Source: Ignavibacteriales bacterium (GTDB lineage: Bacteria > Bacteroidota > Ignavibacteria > Ignavibacteriales > Ignavibacteriaceae). Taken from it: DNA of 64,000 nucleotides. Every line of letters starts with the position of its first letter. Position 1 is the first letter of the stretch. Where the stretch lies: NCBI GenBank assembly GCA_016707115.1, contig JADJIH010000029.1:1-64000 (forward strand), in the 5' to 3' direction. The position numbers and the translations under genes were made by a program. Below are positions 1 through 7,068 of this stretch, piece after piece. The notes under the pieces were generated by a model. The model was not told the origin of the DNA and did no database searches. It saw nothing but the letters and a program-made list of their open reading frames with translations.

Positions 1-9
1 CTCAACCCG
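1..9 (+). repeat. left remnant of a split attC site
   Basis: The first nine bases, CTCAACCCG, are identical to the conserved left arm of the attC sites at 2228-2236 and 2978-2989. The continuation of that arm (ACCGCC, then TTTTAGTTCGGCGG) resumes at 1455, on the other side of the insertion sequence. This is therefore read as the left part of one attC interrupted by the element. Only nine bases are visible because the window starts here, so the call depends on the match of the two flanks. Confidence 0.6.
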
Positions 10-32
10 TTATGTAAAAAGTCAATGGTTGA
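10..32 (+). repeat. subterminal inverted repeat, left copy
   Basis: TTATGT-AAAAAGT-CAATGGTTGA matches the reverse complement of 1424-1448 with short gaps. It lies directly next to the attC remnant CTCAACCCG. It marks the transposase-distal end of the insertion sequence. Confidence 0.7.
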
Positions 33-44
33 GTCAAGTTTTAA

Positions 45-335
45 ATAAATAGTGTTCTTATATTTTACTAAAAGAATCAATCTGTTATTAACAGTCCCCG
101 ATTAATTCGGAGCTGCAGTATGTCTTTCAAAACATTATACAGGCGAGGCTGCAATCTGACCAGAAACTCATTTACAGCTCCCGAGTAATTCAGGATGTCT
201 GTTGAACCAAAGGTTCGATGAGCAGGGTTGAGGAAACAGTCCTCGCCGCTGAAAAAAAATATAATTTCTTTTAGCTAGCTAATAATTTAGTTCTTTGAAC
301 TACTGACAAAATATCTTTTACACTTAAGCAACTAA
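45..335 (-). ncRNA. candidate bridge/seeker RNA of the IS110/IS1111 element
   Basis: This non-coding stretch lies between the transposase stop and the element end, where IS1111-type elements encode their guide RNA. It is rich in pairing. Pairs include 82-86 with 90-94, GGAGCTG (109-115) with CAGCTCC (175-181), GGCGAGG (142-148) with CCTCGCC (241-247), and GAACC (204-208) with GGTTC (212-216). The 109-115 and 142-148 pairings cross, so they form either alternative folds or a pseudoknot. On the minus strand, 233-225 reads CCTCAACCC, nine bases identical to the attC arm where the element sits. On the plus strand, 154-161 reads ATCTGACC, identical to the element/target junction at 1450-1457. The RNA itself is inferred; no promoter or transcript ends were determined. 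Confidence 0.6.
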
Positions 336-339
336 AGCT

Positions 340-1384
340 TTAACGTACATATCCTGGTTTATCCAAACGTGTCTTATCCTTCTTAACAACTTCTTTGCAA
401 TACGGATAATGGCTTTTGTTTGGCCATCGTTTTATTAATTCTTTATACTTAAATGTAAGAGCCGGATCTGTTTTAACAGCAGTCCAGGCAGCTTCTACAA
501 TTAAAGGACGAAGAAACTTGTTGTGACGGAAAGATATTCCTCTGGTGTAATCAGTTTCACCGGAAGAGTATACCGAGGGAACAAGTCCAACAAAAGATGC
601 AAGATTATCGAAGCTGTTAAATCTTTTAATGTCTATTATTTCTGTATATAGACTCATCGCTGTAATAAATGCAATACCGGGGACAGAAACCAGAGATGAA
701 ATAACTGAAGATATATTTTCTTGTTTAGATTCTTCTCTTAGTTGCTTTAGTACTTGTTTAAGATTTTCTCTTGATTGCTCTAACTGCAAAAGAAGATTAT
801 CAAGAGTAAACTGACCGGCAGTTGAGTTGAGCTTAATAGACTTAAGCCAATGGATAAAGTAGCCGGACCAGCGTGGATTTGTAATATGTTCTTTAGGAAT
901 AATGATACCGTAATTGTAAAGGAGCATTTTAATTCTGTTCTTAATTCTTGTTTGATTCTGAACCAAACGAAAACGAAGACGCATAAGGCTGCGAAGTTGT
1001 TCGTGATTGACATCGGAACATAGATAGCCTTAAGAGAACCATTTTCAAGTTCACGTGCAAGTTTGCGGGAATCGTTGGGATCAGTTTTAACTACCTTCTC
1101 TTTACCTGAAGAAGGAACATCGGCTGGATTAACAACAATACAGTTAATGCCAAGTTCGTTAAACTTTCTCTGTGGCCAGAAGCCGCAGAAACCTGCTTCA
1201 TAAACAATGAAGTAAGTACCTTCGGGATAGTGAGTAGTAAGATATTTGTAAAGTTCATCGGGTGAAGGGTTCATTGAAAATGTTTTTAGCTCTAATCCGG
1301 AGTTACGTATTGTTACTCTCCAGTTCTTAAAGATGTATCAATACCAACAAAGAAAAATGTGTTTGAAAATGTTATGTTGTTCAT
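340..1384 (-). pseudogene. IS110-family transposase, two frameshifts
   Basis: The start is the ATG at 1384, preceded by AAGGAG at a good distance. The first segment reads FFVGIDTSLR with the first catalytic Asp, then the frame breaks near 1317. The second segment carries YEAGFCG (catalytic Glu) and KTDPNDSRKLA (two Asp), completing the DEDD RuvC-like set, and breaks again near 1005. The third segment contains the C-terminal Tnp_20 domain with a helix-hairpin-helix stretch (VSVPGIAFITA) and the conserved serine region GLVPSVYSSGE. The length of 1045 nt plus two missing bases gives 348 codons, typical of the family. Both lesions are one-base deletions, so the gene is either dead or affected by sequence errors. 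Confidence 0.88.
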
Positions 1385-1404
1385 TGCAAGTCTCCTTTAT
1401 AATT

Positions 1405-1429
1405 TTGATTAACAAAAAAAGTTAATCAA
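1405..1429. other. hairpin in the transposase leader
   Basis: TTGATTAAC and GTTAATCAA form a perfect 9-bp stem around a 7-A loop. The stem lies between the transposase ribosome-binding site and the element end and overlaps the start of the right subterminal repeat. In IS110-type elements this leader region often holds regulatory structure. No function can be read directly from the sequence. Confidence 0.5.
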
Positions 1430-1448
1430 CGTTACTTTTTAAACATAA
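1424..1448 (-). repeat. subterminal inverted repeat, right copy
   Basis: Read on the minus strand this gives TTATGTTTAAAAAGT followed by AACGTTGATT, matching the left copy at 10-32. It is followed by CATCTG and then the attC arm ACCGCC at 1455. Confidence 0.7.
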
Positions 1449-1454
1449 CATCTG

Positions 1455-1657
1455 ACCGCCGTTTTAGTTCGGCGGATTTGAGATTTTTGAAATTGTGTTT
1501 TTGTTATAGTTTGTTGTTCTAAGTGTTCGTTCTAATTAATTAACTTACAAACTGCACTTGCTGATGCAATTTAAGTGCAGTTTGTTTAATCATTGGCATT
1601 TGTGTTTTACTTGGCTTCCCTGTTATGGGCGGCGGGTTAGGCGCAACGTCGTTATAC
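1455..1657 (+). repeat. attC site 1, right part
   Basis: The site runs from ACCGCC, through GTTCGGCGG and the conserved middle block, to GGGCGGCGGGTTAGGCGC and the final AACGTCGTTATAC. GTTATAC (1651-1657) is the simple-site R' box, of the looser GTTRRRY form also seen in Vibrio cholerae repeats. The hairpin tip is ACAAACTGCACTT (1547-1559) pairing perfectly with AAGTGCAGTTTGT (1573-1585). The left arm is cut by the insertion sequence; its missing bases match positions 1-9. This site would be the recombination site of the cassette lying to its left, outside the window. Confidence 0.8.
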
Positions 1658-1671
1658 TGTCTAAGGAAAAT

Positions 1672-2208
1672 ATGAAAGTTGAAATAGATTTAGATAAGAT
1701 ATTTTCATTAGGGAAAATTAATGAAAAAGAAAATATTAGATTTAGATCGTATCTCAAAAACTTAGATATAAGAATTGATGAACTTGATAAATTAGTTCAT
1801 TCGATAAATGATGATGTTACAAAACAAATAGACTGTACCAAATGCGCGAATTGTTGTAAATCAATAAAACCCGTTTTAGATACTGCTGACATTATTAAGT
1901 TTGCAGAAGGTCTAAATCTTACTTCAGAAGAATTTACCAAGAACTCTTGTAGTTTAAGTGAAAGCGAAAAAGATAAATACAATTTTAATCATCTCCCTTG
2001 TCCATTTTTAAAAGATAATAAATGTACAAATTATAATTATCGTCCAATGGATTGCCAATCATATCCTCATTTACAAAAAAATGAATTCATATTTAGATTG
2101 TGGGGTGTAATTGATAATTATTCTATTTGTCCAATTGTATTTAATGTTTTTGAAATTTTAAAAGTAGAATTATGGAACAAAAACTGGAGAAAAAGCATAG
2201 AGTTCTAA
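1672..2208 (+). CDS. YkgJ-family cysteine-cluster protein, cassette 1
   Basis: The product is 178 residues. The start is the ATG at 1672, placed after AAGGAAAA and 15 nt past the attC end; an in-frame start further left would lie inside attC. The protein has the CxxCxxCC signature (CTKCANCC, near residue 54), followed by later cysteines in CPFLKDNKC and RPMDCQSYP. This is the pattern of the YkgJ/Fliy-like zinc or iron-sulfur cluster family (PF03692). The family's biochemical role is not settled. The N-terminal ~45 residues are helical and charged, with no signal peptide, so the protein is probably cytoplasmic. The gene is the cargo of a gene cassette and is AT-richer than the attC arms around it. 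Confidence 0.8.
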   Translation: MKVEIDLDKIFSLGKINEKENIRFRSYLKNLDIRIDELDKLVHSINDDVTKQIDCTKCANCCKSIKPVLDTADIIKFAEGLNLTSEEFTKNSCSLSESEKDKYNFNHLPCPFLKDNKCTNYNYRPMDCQSYPHLQKNEFIFRLWGVIDNYSICPIVFNVFEILKVELWNKNWRKSIEF

Positions 2209-2213
2209 AAGCC

Positions 2214-2440
2214 ATTATAACCAGCGCCTCAACCCGACCGCCATTTTAGTTCGGCGGATTTATAATTTTTGGCGTTTAGTTTTTGTTCGGCATTTTGTTC
2301 TAAGTGTTCGTTCTAATTAATTAACTTACAAACTGCACTTTTGCTGACGCAAGTTAAGTGCAGTTTGTTTAATATTTATCAGTTGTGTTTTACTTGGCTT
2401 CCTTGTTATGGGCGGCGGGTTAGGCGCAACGTCGTTATGT
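2214..2440 (+). repeat. attC site 2
   Basis: This is a complete site of 227 nt. It starts with ATTATAAC (R'' region) and the left arm GCGCCTCAACCCGACCGCC. It ends with GGGCGGCGGGTTAGGCGC and AACGTCGTTATGT. The two arms are complementary apart from single extra bases on one side, which is the usual extrahelical-base layout. The tip is ACAAACTGCACTT (2328-2340) pairing with AAGTGCAGTTTGT (2356-2368). It begins six bases after the cassette 1 stop codon, which is the typical spacing. Confidence 0.85.
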
Positions 2441-2481
2441 TGTTTCAAAAACAAAATATTTAAGAATAAAAAGAGTGCAAA

Positions 2482-2964
2482 ATGAGAGGATCTTATAATA
2501 TTATATTAATTGTTTTATTCATTTTGGTAAATGTAGGTTTTATGAGAGCTCAAAATAGTCAGTTAGATCAATCGAAATTATTAGAACAATTTATTGGTAC
2601 GTGGATAGGCGAATTTTCTGATGGTACAAAATTTACGTGTGTGAATGAAAAATTTTCAAATGGTGTTTTTAGTAAAAGTGATATTGTAAAAGAAAATAAA
2701 GTTATTGATTCTATTGTTCAAATTTATGGTTATGATAAAAAAGCTGATAAAATAATTATTGCAGAATTGAAAGAGTCTACAACATTAATCGAATTGTGTT
2801 CATTAGAATTTCATTCGCCCACTGAAGGAAAAATAATAATTACAAATCCAGAAAATGCTCCATTTGGTTTTGAATTTACTTTTAAGAATGAAAATCAATT
2901 AGTGCAAAAGGCTATTCAAAACGGAAAAGTTGTTAACGAAATTGTTCTAAATAAAAAAATTTAA
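2482..2964 (+). CDS. secreted lipocalin-like hypothetical protein, cassette 2
   Basis: The product is 160 residues with a signal peptide (hydrophobic residues 6-21, cleavage probably after MRAQ near residue 24). The mature part begins with an FIGTWIGEFSDG motif, then alternating beta-type segments. This resembles the GxW entry of lipocalin/nitrobindin-like or DUF1579-type barrels, but no specific family can be named with confidence. It is the only gene between attC 2 and attC 3. Its stop codon overlaps the R'' box of attC 3. Shine-Dalgarno support is weak, as in many genes of this group. Confidence 0.6.
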   Translation: MRGSYNIILIVLFILVNVGFMRAQNSQLDQSKLLEQFIGTWIGEFSDGTKFTCVNEKFSNGVFSKSDIVKENKVIDSIVQIYGYDKKADKIIIAELKESTTLIELCSLEFHSPTEGKIIITNPENAPFGFEFTFKNENQLVQKAIQNGKVVNEIVLNKKI

Positions 2965-3214
2965 CAACATACGAGCGCCTCAACCCGACCGCCATTTTGG
3001 TTCGGCGATTTTGAGATTTTTGAAATTGTGTTTTAGTTAAAGATTTTGTTCTAAGTGTTCGTTCTAATTAATTAACTTACAGCCGTTTGCGTTGCTGACG
3101 CAATTTACGCAACGGCTGTTAAATATTTATCAGTTGTGTTTTACTCGGCTTCCTTGTTATGGGCGGCGGCCCCGACAATTCGGGATTAGAAAGTTAGGCG
3201 CAACGTCGTTAGGT
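2959..3214 (+). repeat. attC site 3, with a 23-nt insertion
   Basis: The site is 256 nt, from ATTTAAC (a clean RYYYAAC R'' box) to GTTAGGT (a clean GTTRRRY R' box, 3208-3214). The left arm is GCGCCTCAACCCGACCGCC. The right arm GGGCGGCGG is separated from GTTAGGCGC by 23 extra bases (3170-3192) containing CCCCGACAATTCGGG. The tip differs from sites 1 and 2: ACAGCCG...TTGCGT pairs with ACGCAACGGCTGT (3109-3121), with one unpaired T. Pairing is therefore kept while sequence changes. Confidence 0.85.
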
Positions 3215-3255
3215 ATATAAACTGTCCTTACGACAAATATTTGTGGGAGTTTCTA

Positions 3256-3852
3256 ATGTTCAACAGTAATATTCTAAAATTATTTTTCTGCTTGCTCACT
3301 TTTTTCATTTTATTTTCATCAGATATATTCTCTCAAAGAAAAGTCTTTATTTCTCCAAAGTTTTCTATCGATTTGGCTGGCAATCATTCCGTTAGTTTAC
3401 AGGAGCAAAAAGGTGACTTAAGTGTGAATACAGGTTATTCCATTGGTTTTGAAGTAGTAAGTAATCAAAATGAAACATTCAATCTTGGTGGAGGTTTATC
3501 TTATTTATTCCCTAGGGAACAAGAAGTCGAAGGATCTGGAAAGTTTAACTTTATCCCAATTTATGCAATTGGAAATTTAGAACTCACTAAAGACGAAAAT
3601 ATTGATCTGAGTATTATTTTAAATGTTGGTTACAATGTTATCTTTAATGGTGACAAAAATTATAGGGATATATTAAGTTTAAGCGGTGGATTATTACTTG
3701 GTGGCGGAATTAGGTATAGAAATAATCTTCTCTTTATTGAAGCGTTATATAAATCCTTTGGTGGTAGTGCAAGATTTGAAAATCCAGATACTAAAATTGA
3801 ATTTGATATTAATTACACAACTCTATCTTTAGGAATAGGATTATTAATTTAG
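3256..3852 (+). CDS. outer-membrane beta-barrel protein, cassette 3
   Basis: The product is 198 residues from the ATG at 3256, preceded by GGGAG at 3244-3248; the TTG at 3241 would lie upstream of that ribosome-binding site. A signal peptide (hydrophobic to about residue 24, cleavage near DIFSQ) is followed by glycine-rich alternating strands and a C-terminal YTTLSLGIGLLI, as in small 8-strand barrels of Bacteroidota. No ligand or partner is evident. It is the last gene of the cassette array; no attC follows it, so it may be the fixed end of the array or a cassette that has lost its site. Confidence 0.65.
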   Translation: MFNSNILKLFFCLLTFFILFSSDIFSQRKVFISPKFSIDLAGNHSVSLQEQKGDLSVNTGYSIGFEVVSNQNETFNLGGGLSYLFPREQEVEGSGKFNFIPIYAIGNLELTKDENIDLSIILNVGYNVIFNGDKNYRDILSLSGGLLLGGGIRYRNNLLFIEALYKSFGGSARFENPDTKIEFDINYTTLSLGIGLLI

Positions 3853-3989
3853 TTTTAAAATATGCCTAGCCTCTTTAATCCGCCACGGCGGACAGGTAAG
3901 TACAAAGTCAAGAGGATATAAAAATAATGTTCAATCCGTTGTTACGGATTGCCATAAAAAGTTCTTTGAATGATGGTTACCGAATTAAC
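3853..3989. other. array end, short GC hairpin
   Basis: This 137-nt gap lies between the last cassette gene and the efflux pump, with converging genes. It contains TCCGCC-AC-GGCGGA (3879-3892), a 6-bp hairpin in an AT-rich setting without a clear T-tract. No attC arm or R box was found. Confidence 0.5.
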
Positions 3990-6900
3990 TCACTCCGTTA
4001 CATTAGTAACAGAAGCTGTTTTTCTTGAGAAGTATGAATAAATAGCGGGAACAATAAATAATGTTAGAAACGTAGAAAGAATCAATCCACCGACTACAGC
4101 AATACCCATAGATACTCTGCTTTCAGAGCCTGCGCCAAGCGCCAATGCGATTGGTAAAATTCCAAGCACAGTAGAAAGACTTGTCATTAAAATTGGTCTT
4201 AGGCGTGCGGCGGCGGCACTGATAACTGCATCGTCTTTTGATAAACCTGCGGCTTTTCTCTGGTTAGCGAACTCAACAATCAATATTCCGTTTTTAGTTA
4301 CAAGTCCTATCAGCATTATAATTCCAATTTCACTAAAAATATTCAGTGTTTGATTAAAGTACCACAGTGAAATTAGCGCCCCAAGTAATGCAAGCGGAAC
4401 TGTAAATAAAATTATAAACGGATCACGAAAGCTTTCAAACTGAGCAGCAAGAACTAAATAAATTAATCCTAAAGCCAGTAAGAATGCAAATATTAAGCTT
4501 GATGAGCTTTCTTTAAAATCTTTTGATGTGCCATCGAGTGCAGTAGCAAATCTCTCATCAAGAACTTTATCAGCGACACTTTGCATCGCATCAATTCCCT
4601 CGCCCAGAGATACTCCCGGAGCTAATCCAGCAGATACAGTAGCAGAAACATAACGGTTAAATCTAAACAACTGCGGAGGTGCGCTTTGTTCTTCAACAAA
4701 CACAACATTATCAAGTTGTATCAGCTCGCCAATATTATTTTTTACATAAGTAGATTTTAAATCAATCGGCGCATCACGGTTTTCTCTTGAGAACTGCCCG
4801 ATAACCTGGTACTGTTTGCCATCTTTTATAAAGTAACCAAATCTTTGTCCGCTAAAAGCAGATTGAATGGTCTGTGCAATATCAATTGTAGAAACCCCAA
4901 GTGCTCTAGCTTTTTGTCTATCAATTGAAAGTTTTAGCTCCGGCTTATTAAACTTTAAATTAGGTTCAATAATCGTAAACACATTTGTTTTCTTTGCTTC
5001 ATCCACAAACTTTGGAAGAAACTCTCTAAGCAGCTCAAAGGTTGGTGCCTGCAATACAAATTGAACAGGTAAACTTCCTCGTCTTCCACCGCCAATAGTT
5101 TGCTGCTGTGTTATAAAAGCCCTGGCCCCGTTTAATGAATTAACCACGGGAGTTAAATCATCAGCAATTTGCTGTTGAGTTCTGTTTCTAAGGTCTGGTT
5201 CCTTTAAAATCACATTTACAAATCCAGAATTTACAGAACCGCCGGCACCACCACTTGGAGATGTTAGAGAAATCAATCCTTCTTTTTCCGGTATTTTTTC
5301 TTTAAGAATATTTACAGCCTCATCTATGTAGCGATCCATAAATTCAAATGTTGCTCCTTCTTGTGCAGTAACATTAATTGATAAACGGCTTCTATCTTCA
5401 AGAGGTGCAAGTTCTGTTGGAAGTGTTGAGAATAAAATATAAATGAGAATTATTGCAAAAATTGTTGCGGGAATTGCAAGCCTTCTGTTATCAACAAAGT
5501 ATTTTAATTGTCTCTGATATGTTTCATTCAATTTAACAAAAAATGGTTCGGTAATATTATAAAACCAATTATGTTTTTCTCTTCTCTTAAGAATTTTAGA
5601 ACTTAACATTGGTGTTAATGTTAGCGCAACAAATGCAGATATTAAAACCGCTCCTGCTACAACAATTCCGAACTCTCTGAATAATCTTCCCGTGATTCCC
5701 TGCAAAAAGATAACAGGCATAAACACAGCGGCAAGCGCTATTGTTGTGGAAATAACCGCAAAGAATATTTCAGCAGATCCTTTTTTACCTGCTTCAACGG
5801 GATCCATCTTGTTTTCAATTTTTGTATATATGTTTTCAAGAACTATTATTGCATCATCTACAACCATCCCAATCGCAAGAACAATTCCAAGAAGTGTTAA
5901 AACATTTATAGAAAAATCTGCAACATACATTATAAAAAAAGCGCCGATAAGAGAGATTGGAATTACAAGAACGGGAATAATTGTGGTTCTCCAATCACGC
6001 AGAAATAAAAAGATAATCATCACAACTAAAGCAAACGCAACAATTATAGTTTGCTCAACTTCTTTGATAGATTCACGGATAAATGTTGTAATATCAAATC
6101 CAATACCTGTTTTGATATCTGGCGGTAATGTTTTTTTAATCTGTTCTAATCTTTTATAAAACTCATCTGCAATTGCAATGTTGTTTGCTCCGGCTTGTGA
6201 AATTAACACTACTCCAACCATCGGAACCCCATCACGTCTAAGAATTGTGCGCTCGTTTTCAGCACCAAGTTGAGAGTATCCAATATCTTTTACTCTTACA
6301 ATATTTCCGTCATCTTCTTTCACAATAAGATTATCAAACTCTGCTTCAGTCTGCAATCTTCCAATGGTTCTGATAGATAACTCAGTATCATCACCCTCAA
6401 TTCGGCCAGAAGGCAATTCAACATTTTCGCGGTTAAGAGCATTTCTAACATCAACCGGAGAAAGCTGAAAAGCGGCAAGCTTTGCCGGATCTAGCCACAA
6501 ACGCATTGCATATTTTTTCTCACCCCATATTTGTACAGAACTTACTCCGTTTATTGTTTGAAGCCGTTCTTTAAAAACATTATTGGCAATTTCTGTAAGC
6601 TGAAGTAAATCTCTCGTATCACTTTGAACATTTAAAAAAACAATTGGAGTTGCATCTGCATCTGCCTTGGCAACAATCGGCATATCAATATCCGGCGGCA
6701 ATACAGAAAGTGATCGGGAAACCCTATCACGTACATCATTCGCAGCGGCCTCAAGATCAACATCAATATCGAACTCAACTGTAATTGTACTTCTGCCATC
6801 ACGACTTGAAGACGTTAAGGATTTTATTCCAGCAATACCATTTACAGATTCTTCAAGCGGTTCGGTTATCTGACTTTCAATAACATCGGCATTAGCACCA

Positions 6901-7055
6901 ACATAACTTGTTGATACTGTAATAATCGGTGGATCAACAGAAGGAAATTCCCGAATACCCAAATAAGTGTAACCAAGCACACCAAATACAATAATTATGA
7001 TTGACATAACTATTGCAAGCACAGGCCTTTGTATACTTATTGAAGATAGACTCAT
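3990..7055 (-). CDS. RND efflux transporter, AcrB/HAE1-like inner-membrane pump
   Basis: The product is 1021 residues, the normal size for hydrophobe/amphiphile RND pumps that export drugs or other amphiphiles using the proton gradient. The first transmembrane helix (about 10-30) is followed by a large periplasmic porter domain, then the central helices with FLRDWRTTIIPVLVIPI and GMVVDDAIIVLENIY near residue 400. The Asp pair in that segment is the proton-relay site. A second porter domain and final helices end with ILSTFLTLFIVPAIYSYF. It lies 13 nt downstream of its adaptor gene, so the two form an operon. No outer-membrane TolC-type gene is adjacent, so the outer channel must be encoded elsewhere. 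Substrate cannot be told from sequence. Confidence 0.95.
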   Translation of the reverse strand: MSLSSISIQRPVLAIVMSIIIIVFGVLGYTYLGIREFPSVDPPIITVSTSYVGANADVIESQITEPLEESVNGIAGIKSLTSSSRDGRSTITVEFDIDVDLEAAANDVRDRVSRSLSVLPPDIDMPIVAKADADATPIVFLNVQSDTRDLLQLTEIANNVFKERLQTINGVSSVQIWGEKKYAMRLWLDPAKLAAFQLSPVDVRNALNRENVELPSGRIEGDDTELSIRTIGRLQTEAEFDNLIVKEDDGNIVRVKDIGYSQLGAENERTILRRDGVPMVGVVLISQAGANNIAIADEFYKRLEQIKKTLPPDIKTGIGFDITTFIRESIKEVEQTIIVAFALVVMIIFLFLRDWRTTIIPVLVIPISLIGAFFIMYVADFSINVLTLLGIVLAIGMVVDDAIIVLENIYTKIENKMDPVEAGKKGSAEIFFAVISTTIALAAVFMPVIFLQGITGRLFREFGIVVAGAVLISAFVALTLTPMLSSKILKRREKHNWFYNITEPFFVKLNETYQRQLKYFVDNRRLAIPATIFAIILIYILFSTLPTELAPLEDRSRLSINVTAQEGATFEFMDRYIDEAVNILKEKIPEKEGLISLTSPSGGAGGSVNSGFVNVILKEPDLRNRTQQQIADDLTPVVNSLNGARAFITQQQTIGGGRRGSLPVQFVLQAPTFELLREFLPKFVDEAKKTNVFTIIEPNLKFNKPELKLSIDRQKARALGVSTIDIAQTIQSAFSGQRFGYFIKDGKQYQVIGQFSRENRDAPIDLKSTYVKNNIGELIQLDNVVFVEEQSAPPQLFRFNRYVSATVSAGLAPGVSLGEGIDAMQSVADKVLDERFATALDGTSKDFKESSSSLIFAFLLALGLIYLVLAAQFESFRDPFIILFTVPLALLGALISLWYFNQTLNIFSEIGIIMLIGLVTKNGILIVEFANQRKAAGLSKDDAVISAAAARLRPILMTSLSTVLGILPIALALGAGSESRVSMGIAVVGGLILSTFLTLFIVPAIYSYFSRKTASVTNVTE

Positions 7056-7068
7056 TTAGAAATTTTGT

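Larger units (their letters stand above)
7..1454. mobile_element. IS110/IS1111-family insertion sequence inserted in an attC site
   Basis: The element is about 1.45 kb and has one transposase gene on the minus strand, a roughly 300-nt non-coding stretch after it, and subterminal inverted repeats. The left repeat (10-32) begins TTATGTAAAAAGT. The reverse complement of 1424-1448 begins TTATGTTTAAAAAGT. The repeats sit about 0-3 bp from the left end and 3-6 bp from the right end. Subterminal repeats are a known trait of the IS1111 subgroup. No target duplication is visible, as expected for this family. Exact ends are uncertain by a few bases because flank and element share bases. The transposase is broken, so the copy is probably immobile on its own. 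Confidence 0.8.

Noticed and set aside
1558..1671. Upstream extension of the YkgJ-type gene
   Set aside because: The in-frame codons before 1672 lie within the attC hairpin and arm, and the ATG at 1672 has its own AAGGA sequence.
1430..3215. Three regularly spaced repeats as a possible CRISPR-like or large direct-repeat array
   Set aside because: The units exceed 200 nt, have complementary arms, R boxes and hairpin tips, and alternate with genes. This is the layout of attC sites, not CRISPR.
3879..3892. GC hairpin as a fourth attC arm
   Set aside because: TCCGCC-AC-GGCGGA lacks the CTCAACCCG arm, the R boxes and a partner arm.
5692..6159. 155-codon open frame on the plus strand inside the RND pump gene
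   Set aside because: It is antisense to a strongly conserved pump domain, has no ribosome-binding site and reflects low stop density opposite a biased gene.
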